Positions 43,831 through 56,449 of a DNA stretch of 64,000 bases are shown piece by piece; the stretch's first letter is position 1; each line of letters opens with the position of its first letter. The DNA is from Papilionanthe hookeriana x Papilionanthe teres (taxonomy: Eukaryota; Streptophyta; Magnoliopsida; Asparagales; Orchidaceae). The notes under the pieces are model-generated. The model saw only the letters and a list, made by a program, of their open reading frames with translations. It was not told the origin of the DNA and made no database searches. A program made the position numbers and the translations under genes. The stretch spans positions 123,142,852 to 123,206,851 of the forward strand of contig CM040423.1 in assembly GCA_022702705.1 (NCBI GenBank), in the 5' to 3' direction.

Positions 43831-46330
43831 GACCTCATTTTCGATGAGGTCTTTTCGTCTCTCTTAAGATTTCAGATCTAGCCTTGAAGCTCGACTAATC
43901 TAGAGACTAGAAATGGAACCCACCATTTAGAAATTCAAACTACTTCTTAACTCCCTAAAACCCCACAAGCTTGATTGTAGACCCCAAATCACCTGCAGAT
44001 TTGAAATCAAATGTGGAGGTTTAAAGGATGAGTTCCCTATGTGACTTTACTTAGGACTACCCCCGATGGCCCGTCCGGTGAGGGCTGACTCGCACATACA
44101 CTACACTCTCACACACATTCCAATTCCTAAACCACACTCTCACCCAACTCGACTTCCTAACCACAGGTAATTCATATGGATGGTCCTTAACCCCAAATCC
44201 CCCGGGTAAGAGGGTTAGGAACCATATACAGAATGCCTCAAATGAGTCCTCTCATGGCTTATAGCGAGCGTGACATGTTTCGCCGCTCAACCAGCCGATC
44301 CCATTTCACTCACATTCGATCAATCTTCTTTTTTCAAAATTTCACTTTTGATACGGGCCCCGACCCACCAAACCTACCAAATGTCCTCAAAATGACCCAA
44401 AATTCGCAAAATTGCCTAAATTACTCCAAGATCCCTCAAAATCAATCCTAAACACTTCCCACCACTCAAAGTGACCATCTTTGGCCAAAAATTACCAAAA
44501 TTTCCAAAAATACCCTAAACCCCCAAAAATTACCAAAATACCTTTTACCCCAAAAATCAAAAATTCAGAAAATTCCCAAGAAATTCCAAAAAATCCCAAA
44601 TATTCCTAATTTCATTTTGTCTCCAACTACACCACAAATAATTTTGCCAATTTACCCACCTTTTACCAAAACCCCACTCGACTCATTTTTAAGCCAAGCG
44701 AACCCAATGTCAAACCAAACCACCCCACCGACTCAATTTTGGTCCAATTCAATTCTAAATCCCAATTAAATATCTCCAATATCAATTTAGACCAACCAAC
44801 TCTAATTGATTTCCATACTCGGCCCAATTTCAATTTGAAGCCTAAGGCCCAATTTTGGCCCATGACATAAACCTAGCCCAAACCTAGCCCAATTCAACTC
44901 CAATTGGCCCCAAATCTTTTCTAAAGCCTTCCTAACACCCCCATAAATAAAAAATTAACTTGATTTGCCCAATATTTAAACCTTAAACTCCACCCAAACC
45001 TAACCCAAACCAAAGATCCCTTAAATCAACCTAAGCCCAAAATCAACCCAAATGGGCCCAAATCCCAAAATCAAAGCCCCACCCAAAGTCAAAACTCTTG
45101 TGACACTCCCATGAACATTTCTCAACATTAAGTTTACATCAAATCCAACTTTAGCTCAACCTTAGCCCAAGTTAGCCCACTCAGCTCCACCTGCCCCCTT
45201 TACCAAAAAGCCCAAATTAAACCCAATTCAATCCAAAATCACCTCAAACTTGTTCCAAACCACTCATGACACATGCCTAAACCAATTGCAACATTTATCT
45301 GGACATGGTCTTTCTCAGTTAAAAATCTTCATCCAAAAGCCCATTTTAAAATCCAAAAGCCCACTTCCTTTAACAACTTTAAAAGCCCATCCAAAACCAT
45401 TCCAAAAGCCCAAAATCTATCCTAAAGCCCATATGACATTTTCATTTGTCATCCGTTTAATCAAAATCATTCACTAAGTTCCAATTCCATCATCAAATAA
45501 ATCTAAATCAGCATCATGCCAAAATACCCCTAAATTTCAAATCCCAAAATCCCTTTCTCATGCAAGGAGCGCCTCAAGCCATTCCTGCTTCGCCGAGCAA
45601 GCCTTCGACATGCCCAAGCCACATGAAGAGCTACTTTGAGAATCTTAGATTGTCAATACCCCATAAGGGAAAAAGGAGGAAGGCCTTTTAAGCACTCCTT
45701 AAGAGTCATTAAATCCATTCCCATGTCTCCCCTAATCCATGCTTTGCTTTCCACAGATTGGGATTGTGACTTGACCCCATTAATCAAGCTGATCCAAATG
45801 GCTTTCACCAAACCACTTTCGGGGAGGTGCACCTAGTTTAATCCATGACTGACCAAATTAAGCCAAAAATGACCTTTACCCCATGCCATCTAATCAAACC
45901 CCTTACACATGGCATAGCCAATCGCTCGCACCAAACCCCAGCCCTGACCTCTCGATCAAGATGGTGACCAATGCCCGGCCGGCCACCACCCGTCACCAAA
46001 ACACCATGGCCGAGAGCTCCATGTGAGCCAAAAATCTAATTCCCCCTTGCCGCTGTCCCAACCTAAATGGCCACCATGGCCGTTCTTCCTCGCCCGAGCA
46101 GTTTTTGGATCCAAGCCTCCAATTACCCCTGGGAAGCCTCTCCAGCCACCTCTATTTAAACACCACACTCCCCACAAAGAGGAGTCGAACCAAACCTTAC
46201 CAAAACTCGCCAAAATCATTCCACTTTCCGCATGTAGAACTTGATCCCCACCAAATCCAAACTCTAAAACCTCTCTGTGAGCTCAATTTCGAGTTTAAAA
46301 TCCACCAAAAAACAGACACTTCACCATGCT
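43831..46330 (-). repeat. LTR-like strand-asymmetric segment, copy N2 and extension
   Basis: Homologous to N1 and N3, starting with the same GACCTCA...TGAGGTC at 43831-43851. The CCCAA-rich, G-poor stretch is 44340-45480. Beyond it (45540-46330) the composition becomes balanced; rc of the palindrome spacer near 58300 shares motifs with 45690-45750 (GAGTCATTAAATCCATTCC-like), so the repeat extends to at least 45.8 kb. I take it as the 3' LTR remnant of the minus-strand element whose pol is at 52.4-56.4 kb. Confidence 0.55.
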
Positions 46331-46734
46331 GAGCCAATCCCCAAATCGATTAATCCTACACCTTCACCGTACTGAAGAGGAGAAGTTCCCCAACAAAGCC
46401 CTCACCAAAGTCAGCCATTGCCAGCCTCCAAGCTTTGTGGTCGGCCTTGGTCACTTTCATACTTAGATAATTCCCGCAGCCAAAGACTTCATCTGAGCTA
46501 CCTTGACTCAATCGAAGGTGACACAATCCTCGCATCGAAGCTTCACTTCTCGAGCAAAGGCATGAACTCTTTCTTCCCATCGAGCTTCCAACAATTCTCC
46601 ATTTTATTTGGGTTAATTTCATAGCCTATAAACCATATGGATGTGTTCGTCTCTTTCACATTTAATCCATAGAGCATAAGAACACAAAAATCCATCGAGA
46701 ATCGAGCGAGATCTAAGGTTTTAAAGGTGGACGG
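46331..46734. other. Non-coding, probable LTR continuation
   Basis: No coding frame supported on either strand. The reading frames here overlap on both strands with no protein motif. Likely the outer part of the N2 repeat. Confidence 0.35.
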
Positions 46735-46930
46735 CCATGGGTGCACACCCGCCGCATGACCAGGAGTCATCGGGATCGCACGCGTATCGAGCCGACGGTC
46801 GAGATCAAGCCGGGCGGCGCAATGGTACATGAACCGCGGGCCCGAGAAACCAGCCGATGGCGCGCCGAATCAGCAACCGCGACGCGCGGGCTTTCGAGCC
46901 GCCGAGGCCGGACGCGGCCGCGTGGATAAG
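46735..46930. other. GC-rich island
   Basis: About 200 bp of very GC- and CpG-rich DNA set between AT-rich stretches (for example GCCGACGGTCGAGATCAAGC; GACGCGGCCGCG near the end). An Arg-rich open frame covers it but matches nothing I know. It may be a retroelement leader or promoter segment like the smaller GC block at 36190-36310. Confidence 0.6.
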
Positions 46931-48670
46931 TAGGAAATTAGGTATTTTTTAATTATTTAAATGCCCTGAACTTCAAAAAAATTCGGTATCTGTGATAGAA
47001 ATATCACAAAAATAAAATAAAAATACACTCGTCGTTGAACAGAGGAGAATATTATGGAAAGGAAATCAAGTTAATTGGATGGGTATTTTATTTTTAATAA
47101 TTTATTTACTTTTTTCAATGTTTTGATTCTCAATTTACATAGATAATTCACCATGGCATGAGACCATGTTTTCGCTTCCGGATTCGGAACATTCCCTAAT
47201 TTTTCAAGTTCGTATAGGCCATCTCCGTGAAAAGCTATTGATTTTTCAAAACATACTATTTGGTGACTTAATACCAATAATAAGCATGTTAAAAATAAAT
47301 TCTTAGGAAAATTGGTGGTGTTTTAGACCAGTGGACCTTATGAAAAATATATTTCGAGTTAATTCATTCATAATAACCTTAATCTATTTTTAAACCCCAA
47401 TTGGGATTAAATGTGGTTAACCACACATCAAATCGACTTGAAAATAATTCTCCATTACTCTTTAGGGTCGTAGAACCTTACATAAAATTTTGAAATCCAT
47501 TGTGGGATTTGATTAACCCCACCAACGACTAAGCCTCATAAGCAAAATGAAACTTTAAAATTCATAACTCCATAAATACTAAAAAAATTCCCAAAATAGT
47601 TTTGGGACTTCTCTGATATTAGGGAGTTTAGGAAAATTAAAATTGGAATTTTCTAAAAATTCGATTTTTCACAATATTTTAATATTTTAATAATTAAAAA
47701 ATAATAAAAATCACAAAAAATATTAAAATCATAGAAATGTTACATTTTGACTCCTAATCACTTAGAACAAACCAAATATTTTTCCTAAGTCCCTAGGATA
47801 AGATATTGAATTTTAAAGGCTTAATCTAATTTTAATATTAAAAAAATGAGTTTTTTAGCCTTTTTCACTAAAATAATTCTACAAATAAAAGAAAAATTAT
47901 AAAATTATAAAATTTTTTTCTTTTGAACACCTTGAGGTCAGAGAGTATTAATAAAAACATAAAATCTATTTTTCAACTTTTATTTTATTTTATAATTAAT
48001 TAATACTCTAAAAATAAAAATAATTATAATAAATAAAATATAATTCAAAAAATCACTAATATTGGTCCAAGTGGTCCTCTACCATTAGAACACCGCTAAT
48101 TTTCTTAAAAATAAACTTTACCTTAGTCATGTTGTTGAATTTTCTTTGAAAAACCCTTATTTTCTACTAAAATAATTATATAAATAAATTAAATTTAAAA
48201 AAATCACATTTTCTCCTCTAATATCTAAATTGACATGTGAGTGAGGTGACATAAAAATTTAAATTCATTTGAGCTCAATTTAGTGAGTTATGAAATAAAT
48301 AAGCTTAAAAGGGCATAAAGGTAATTAAAAATTTTAACCCTTAATTAAAACTTTTGGTTTAATCAAAATAAAATATTGATTTTAACTTTCTTCGCATGAT
48401 TGAAACTTAGGGAAATTATGATAGAAACCCATTAAACACTTTGAAAATATCAAAATGAAACTTAACTAATTAAATGATTTAAATTTTGAAAGAATATATT
48501 TAAAAATTCGATTATTAAAATAGGGATATTATTAAGAGGATATTTATTCTTTAATTTAAAAATCCCTAAATAAGTCACTTTAACAATATTTAATTTTTAA
48601 TTAACCATTAAAATAATAATCCAAATTAACAATTAAAACTGAAATTAAATTAAAATTAAATTTAAAATAT
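46931..48670. other. AT-rich non-coding
   Basis: Very AT-rich, with A/T runs and no coding frame. Nothing specific seen. Confidence 0.5.
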
Positions 48671-48674
48671 TAAA

Positions 48675-48850
48675 ACTAAAATTAAATTAAATTAAATTAA
48701 ATTAAATTAAATTAAATTAAATTAAATTAAATTAAAATTAAAATTAAATTAAATTAAATTAAAAATTAAATTAAAATTAAATAAAATAAAATTAAATTAA
48801 ATTTAAATTATATTAAAATCAAATTGAATTAAATTAAATTAAAATCATTT
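48675..48850. repeat. (ATTAA)n pentanucleotide microsatellite
   Basis: ATTAA repeated about a dozen times without error at 48683-48735, then imperfect copies (AAATTAAAATT) to about 48850. Confidence 0.95.
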
Positions 48851-51500
48851 AACAACAAACCTAAATGAAATCATTAAGAGTTAAATCAAAATATATCAAT
48901 AATTTCAATACCTCTTCTTATCTAAGTAAATTTAAAACATAAACATCAACTTGTAATACCAAGATAATCGAAAGTGTAAAGATTTAAATTAAATCTAAAA
49001 ATAATTAACACTATTCCAAACTTAAAATTATTAATTAAACCCTCATAATTAAATTAAAACACTTTAAATCATTAACTCAAACTCTAAATTAAGAATGATT
49101 AAAATTCTCGATAAACCAACTTCCGTCTAAAGGCTTTATTTATTATAACTCTTAAATGTATATTAAATGAGATGTCACTACTTCATCGTGTAATCAAATA
49201 CCCAAGTTCACTCGAGTAAGAGACAAAGTTTAACTAAACTCCTATTCATATGCAACTAAATTTACTTCGACTAAAATAATCCCGTATATTTGAAAGATGC
49301 TTGTGACTCGTCCTAAGAAATTTCAATATGACGGAATGTTTTAGAAGAACAACTGAATTTAATCGTTTTCGATGAAGAAAATCATCCTTAAATAAACCAA
49401 CAACCTGGGACGTCATAAAGAAATGAATAGTTATAGGATTAGGAATTTGCAAATAACCAAAACCCTCTCAGCTTTACCTAGGTATCTCGTTGAAATATTT
49501 AAATGCCTTAACATGTGTTTTAAGTACTGGGGATGACGGTAAGACCCTCCAGTACGCTTATTTTACTTCGCAATTTACTTTGGTTTCGTAATTTACTTAC
49601 ATGCACCGTACTTTACTTTTCGTACGTTAAATAAGACCGTTGCATGAAAACCAAACCTCAGATAGTCCCCTAACCGAAACCAAAAACTAAATGAAAATAC
49701 TGCAAGATAAAATTCATCGCCACAACATTCTAAAATTTAAAACAACTCAAAATTTAATCACAAATGTATAACAATAAAACTACAATTATAACTAAATTAA
49801 AACGTCTCGTCGAATGATCTAGAATAATTTCGATGATGTAACCCACGTGTTAAGTTAACGGGATTTTCCATTGGCCTAAATGAAAAAGTGGAACCCATTC
49901 AAATAGCTTAACAAATTCATCTGGACTAAGGGCTTAATTGAAAATAATCTGCCGGGATGACGGAACCGCGGGATCTTAATCGGTTCCGTTTAAACAACTT
50001 TAAGATCTGCTTTAATTAAAATATAAAAAAAAACACTCTGATTTTAAGATTTTCTCTAAACCAAAACACTTCTCTCATCTCCCGACACTTATGACTTCTA
50101 AAACTAAACCTCTCGCAACAACAAGAAGCTCGTAGCGTGGTGGGCAAGACGTGGCCATCATCATCAGCGAAACTCGATCTACTTCAAGAAAACATTCTTA
50201 GAATTAAATAACCAAGCCATAGGACTTCGAGGTAGTTCGCTCTAGTGCAACATAAATCCAACTCTTTATTAGTCATTTGCATGATCATGTCATGTAAATT
50301 AAGCCCTAACCGGTCTGGGGATTCGAGATACTGCTCGGTACGACATAAAGCCTCATATCTTTCCAGGTTATTCGTATGATCATGTCATACAAATATAAGT
50401 CCTAATTAATTAAAATAACAGGATAGCAATATTAAATAAATTCCTAAATCAAGCCAAACAACAGATAATAGGGAAGTCACAAGATCTCTTCGGATCCTCG
50501 CCCTTCTCCTACTTCTCTTCTTTTGGATTCTTGAAAACAAACCGTTCCAAACTCGATCCATTCCCTTTTAAAATATCCAAAATCTAATCCTTTAAAAACC
50601 TTAAACTTTCAAATTCCCGAGAGCAAAAACCACCGATCATTATCGAGAGCTTTCTTAAATGATCTCGTCATTTAAGATGTATTAACTCTAGGGCTCGCTC
50701 TTATTAGGAACTTTAAGAACCCGTATAATATAAACCCCGTTTAATTTCTTTATATTAAAACAGGAACTTGCCGGGCTTATAAAATTTGTTATGTACCAAA
50801 CCGTATGTCACACCTCTACTTATTCTAATCGTCTCATCGTCAAGGCAAGGCCTATTCTCCGGGATGGATACACGTCTAGATGTGGTGCTTGTTTATATAA
50901 ACTATTCGTGGGCCAGGACGGCTAATTTCATATCTTAAAATTTTCAAACTTAAAATTATTTCTCAAAATAAAATGCTACTTTTCTAAATTATATATATTT
51001 AAATTAATTTTAAAAATCCAAAATTCGCCGACGATTTCCGTAGGCGACCCATTTTCAAAATACAACACACAAACCTAAATATAAGCCGTACAACTTAAGG
51101 CGACTGTTTCAGGACTAGTTCCTCTCTCCATTTTCGATTAGATGGTTTTGCTTTCTTAAATCTGTGAGTCCATATCCCTAGTACCAAAATCCATTCTTCC
51201 ATCAGAATACCCCGTTCTTTCCGTCTTGAACGAGCATAGCTAACCCTCTCGCATTCAGAGCCAATCGTTGGGGACACCCCTAAACGCAGAGGTTCGAGAT
51301 CCCGTTACCCTTTTCCGGTGCGGGGTGGACCCCTACGTGCTAGCTTCAGTGAGCTGCCCTTCGAGTCGAGAAGTCTCGCATAAGACTTTCTTCCTTTCTA
51401 ATTCTAAATCGGGCCCTTTACCTTTTTTATAACCCTTTTTCCTTTAATTGTTTTGTTTCTAACAAAAAAGAACCTCCTAATAAACAATCTCTTTTAAAAA
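48851..51500. other. Non-coding retroelement-associated region
   Basis: In minus sense this lies 3' of the integrase of the 52.4-56.4 kb pol, so it is probably the long 3' untranslated region of that Tat element. AT-rich to 49500; a short C/T-rich patch with repeated TTTACTT at 49555-49610; a more balanced section with many CG near 51280-51400. No gene recognised. Confidence 0.4.
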
Positions 51501-51804
51501 ATCACAAATACACTAAGATAAACTTAAAATGTGTTCCTATTCTTTTCTTTTTTTCCCAACTTTACGACGAAAAGAACATAAATCGGGACTGTCGGGAATC
51601 AATGCTGGCTCATGTGGAATGAGTGAATACCGTCCTTTCAATCCTTTCTTCCTTCAATCATTTCTTCCCATAAGGCATAATACGCCTTGCAGGTGCTTTC
51701 ACATAAATTCGAATTCGTCATCGTTTTCCATTTGTTTCATGTCTATCTTTTCTTTTCTGCCAACTTCGAGCCATTTATTGCGATTTCTTCTTCGATTCTC
51801 GTCA

Positions 51805-52110
51805 TCAGTAAAAAGTTGATTTCTTCACCCCGCTAGTGGATGCCATTCTATTTAACTTCAATTTTCCTTTATCTAGTAGGATTTTCCGTCTCGTCACTGT
51901 TTGCCGACAAAGCTTCAACTCTACGGCTCGCATGGTTTTCCTTTTGGCTTCTTGTCGATTAGCAATGATAGAAGGTCCGTCATGCAGCAATTCAACTGGG
52001 GAGAGTTCAAAATCAAAGTGAATTTTACATCCTTTTCAACACATCGCTTCATTCAAGGCTAGACAAACACCACTTCGTAACGCGAAAAGAAGTCTTTCGT
52101 TAGACATTTT
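51805..52110 (-). pseudogene. Unidentified ORF downstream of Tat integrase
   Basis: The minus strand reads M-S-N-E-R-L-L-F-A-L-R-S-G near 52110, a TGA near 52045, then FDFELSPVELLHDGPSIIAN and R-Q-E-A-K-R-K-T-M-R-A-V-E-L-K-L-C, with a basic tail to the stop at 51805. It stays open much longer than the surrounding degenerate sequence. I do not recognise the family. Position after integrase on the same strand suggests an additional element-encoded ORF or the end of pol. Confidence 0.35.
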
Positions 52111-52379
52111 TCCTGAAAATGACATGATATACGATTGACTTTTGTGTTAAGGAAGGATGCTTATAAACATTGGTTTAATAAGCGAAACAGATGTCACAAG
52201 ACATAGAAGTCAAGATTCATATCACAAAGATAATTTGAAGAAAAGATTTTTTTATTTTTATCCTACTTATAAACAAGTCATTATTTTTTATGTCACATAA
52301 TATTTCTTTACGAAACGAATTATCGATTGGAGGTAAGATTCTTTCTCCGACAATCCGCCATTGGTAAGATCCTCCGGAA

Positions 52380-55300
52380 TATGTCTTTTTCATTACATAT
52401 GGGCCCTTCCATATTGGTTCGAATTTGCCACCTATCTTCGATGAGCTAGTATAGTTCGAAGAACTAAAACTAATTGATCGATTCGAAAGGTTCAGGGGTG
52501 AACTAATTTGTCATGGGCCCGTATCATTTTTGCTTGAGCATGTAGCTTCGAGATTTTGTCAATAGACGTTGTCTTCTAAACTCTCGTGTTCTTCAAGTCA
52601 TAATTTTTCATTTTCTTCTTCGCTTATCTTACTTGCTATCGCAACCCTAAGGGAAGGAATTTGAAACTTCGGAGGGTAGTATAGCCTTCAGAACCATATA
52701 CTAGAGTTGGGCCGGTGTCGACCGTGTCAGCGTGTTATACGTAGTTCTATAAGCCCATAAAGCTTCTATTTATCATTCATGCCACCGTCTCTGGGCTGTC
52801 GACTAATGTCTTTTTAAGATTTGAACCAATGTTTTATTGAAAGCTTCAATTAAATCATTGGCTTTAGGATAATAGTTTGTCAATACCTACTCATCCCATG
52901 TTCCGGATAAAGCTTGCTCATTTTCGCTTTTTAAAGGCCAATCCATTTTCCGATATGACCCTTCGAGGATTCCAAATCTATAAACAATATTCGTCTTAAA
53001 GAAATTAAGAACTTGTTTCGCTCGACTTCTAAGAGGTATTGCTTTTGCCCATTTGGAGAAATAATTAGTGGTCACATAAATCGATGACCCTCGACGATAG
53101 ATCTATAGGGCTCACTATGTCGGTAATTCGAACATTCAAATGGCCAAGATGTAATATTCGTGTAAACATTTAAGGTCATGTAGAACTACCCTGATGTATC
53201 CGATGATTGATGAATTTTCTTTGCAATGTCAAGAAATCACTATCATTGTCACAATAATAACCCATCCTTTTTATTTTCATTTTCATTTTAGGTCCAAACA
53301 TCATGCGCCACATAAACCTGAATGGACTCCCTTAACAATCTCTGAGCTTCAACTTGGTTTAAGCATCTTAAACACATTCGGTCAAAAGATCATGGCAAAG
53401 GACATTTATTGTAGCATATGATAATGCTCTTTGGTTTCCACCTTGAAAGTGGCAATGGGAAGAATTTCCAGGTAACCTTCCATTTTGTAAATATCAATAA
53501 TTGGTTTGCCTCCAATCACCTTTTTGATCATTTGTTTTCAATCGGCCATGTTTTCAACAATTTTATGCATTATCCATGTCAATTGCAAAGAACTTTATAG
53601 AAATTGGTATCTCATCTTCTCCTCTAGACAGAAAACTCTTCGCAAGTTTTGCCAGCAACTACAGAGATTTATCTCTTCTGGATTGAAAATGTCGTGATCA
53701 GAATTTGTTGAGTAGCTCTAAGGGGAGTGTAATGAGAATACCGTTCAATAAAGTTTCAATGTCTTGTATTTGTCAACATTTGATTGGTAATCACCGTAGA
53801 GTCTCCATAGATGTCAATATTTTTAATTTCCATTAAGATTTGCCAATTCTAGACCGGTTATGAGTGCTTCATATTCAGCTTCATTATTTTCAGGTATTTG
53901 CTCAGATGATAGGAAAAGGGTATCATTGTTTTGTCCGGAGTGATGAAAATTAACCACCTACCATCACAATTAACTGTTTATCTTTATCTTTTTCATGCAG
54001 ATGCTCCGTCAAAGTAGAGTTGGTTTATCGTCATTATCAGACTTTATTTCGATATTCGTTCATCGGTAAATCATCATTGAGAGGCGATCCGTCAATTGGT
54101 GTGTGTCGTTAAGAAATCTACCAAGATTTCTCTTTGCCAAGACGTATGGGTACAAATGTTATGTCAAATTGAGTAAGATCATCGCCCATCTGCTAATCTC
54201 CCGAGTGTCACGTTTCATTAAATATTTTAGTGGGTTAACTCTTGAAATAAGAGTTAATTTATGAGAAAGCATATAGTGTTATAGTTTCTGAACTGCAAAA
54301 ATCAAGGCTAAGTAATGTTTCTCAATTGTCAGGTATTTTATTTCTGTCGAAACTAGACAATCGCTAAATAAGATAACACATCACTTTTCCCTCATCATTT
54401 ACTATAAGCACAATGCTCCAAGGAATTGTCCAATGTCATGCGAGCGTATTGTGAGGTCTCCTCTACTATAGGGCCGCTAAAACAGAGGGGTTGTCGCATT
54501 GTTTAATATTTTCAAAGTCGTGTCAGGCATTTTTCATCCCACACAAATTTGGTATCTTTTCTGTTGCAAGTACGAGGCCGACACCTACCCGTCGATTGAA
54601 AATAAAAACGTCTTATATATACTTTCCTTGGAATGATCTCAATTAAGTTAGATTTTTAGGAGGAGGCATATTTAGGATAGCCTAATTTCGTAGATCAATT
54701 TCTATCCCACGATGTCGAACTACAAATCCTAAATTTTCCGAAGTGACGCCAGTGCACTTTAAGGGATTCATTTTAAGAATGTATTGTCAGAATGCTCAAA
54801 GATAATTCTCAAGTCGCATGTGATCATCTATTAACAACTAGATCGTCCACATAACATTCGACGATTGTGTATTAATTCAATGAAAATATGTGTCATGGTT
54901 TGATAGGTCAGACTAAAGATTCTTACCCAAATGGCATAACTCAGAGCAATATACCCCGCTGTGTCCGAAATGCCGTATTTGTTTCATCCTCTCGAAAATA
55001 TTTTTATTCGATTATATCCAGATGATCCATCCACGAAGGAAAATATTGCATGTTTCGATGCTATATCAACCATTAATTCAGGAATTGGTAAAGGGAATTC
55101 ATCTTTCGTGATACAAGCGATTCAAGTCCTCGAAGTCTATGCACTTTATCTGACCATTTTTTTTAAAACTGACACCGCATTGGCTAACCATGCCAGATAA
55201 TTTTCTTCTCGTATGAAGCTAGCTTCTATCAATTTTTTAACTTCTGCAATGACTTGTTGCTATATTTCAACACACATTCTTCTTGGAGCTTGTTTAACAG

Positions 55301-56430
55301 GGATTGTGATTTGATTTATTCCAAGTTTATGGATCGCAACTTTCGGAGAAAAACTAGGCATCTCGTCATAAGTCTAAGCGAAGCAGTCTTTGTATTCTGT
55401 CAACAATTGAATTATGCCTTTTGCTTCCTCATCATTACGAGATGAACTAATGAAAGTTGGTTTCTAATTTTCATTAGCTCCTAAATTTATTTCTTTCTGG
55501 CTCATCAATTGTCGATTCGATTTCTTCTTTAATTTCGAGAAGCATCTTCGATCGGAAGATCATATATCATTTCGAATTTTGTTCTTTATCACCACTGTGC
55601 AAAATTCGTATCTAATGGTTCCGTAGTACCAAATCCCACATCTTCTTCGAGTTGGGATTTCATTTTATATTTTTCCACATTTGTTCAATAAAATGCGGTC
55701 GTTTTAAAGACCATTGTTCGAGCATTAAACGAGCTAATAAATTTTCATTTCATGAGACCACAACTCAAAAGGAATTTTCATTGATTTCCTAAGATTTTCA
55801 CCGTTTACATTATTTTCGCATTAGAAGTAGAGCCAATTCTAAACTTATCATCACTACATACTTCGACTACTATATTCTCAATCTTAGCAAGTAGATTGGA
55901 GTTAAATAGTCATAAAATGTATATAATGATTGATTTTAATATACATAGATTCAAATTGGTTATTTTTCTTCGTAGATATTTTGCACCGAGGTTCCTTTAA
56001 ACCATCGATGTCGTTTCTTCTTCGGTATCCAAAGGATTTTGAATTTCAATGGTTTCTTCTTTGTAACAATCGAACTTCTTTCCTCGTCTCCGTCTCACTT
56101 GCCCTCGGTATGAGTCCGACGGGAATTAACTCCTTTGTCTATTGAAGAAGAATGATCTTTTTTCTATTTATTTTCTTTCTTTGTCTTTTTCTTTCATATT
56201 CACCATTGTGTCTGACATTGTTTTCTTTATAGGAGTGTAATATGCTACATCTTCATGTATACCAATTTCATGGATCGAAAACGGTTGCAAATCTCGTACA
56301 ATACGACATTCTTGTCCTTTTTGTAGATATTTTATGCATTGATGCAACGAAGAATGAACCATTTTATGTTCATGAAGCCATGGTTTGCCAAGTAAGGCAT
56401 TAAAAGAGGTGTGAATCAATGATATGGAAT
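52380..56430 (-). pseudogene. Tat-lineage Ty3/gypsy pol, left arm of palindrome
   Basis: From high to low: protease end FNALLGKPWLHEHKMV and G-Q-E-C-R-I-V-R-D-L (56400-56290), linker (55-56 kb), RT catalytic box E-C-Y-V-D-D-L-V-V (about 54862-54836), V-R-H-R-G-I-E-I-D at the RT end (54715), RNase H (54.6-54.1 kb), N-N-E-A-E-Y-E-A-L-I-T-G (second RNase H, about 53890-53850), integrase zinc-finger region (53.4-53.2 kb), NYFSKWAKAIPLRSRAKQ of the integrase core (53070), and the integrase C-terminus about 52430. The second RNase H assigns it to Tat (Ogre/Retand). Stops and shifts occur throughout. gag is absent: protease abuts the LTR-like copy N3. Confidence 0.8.
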
Positions 56431-56449
56431 TTTATCGTTGTCGTCTCTG

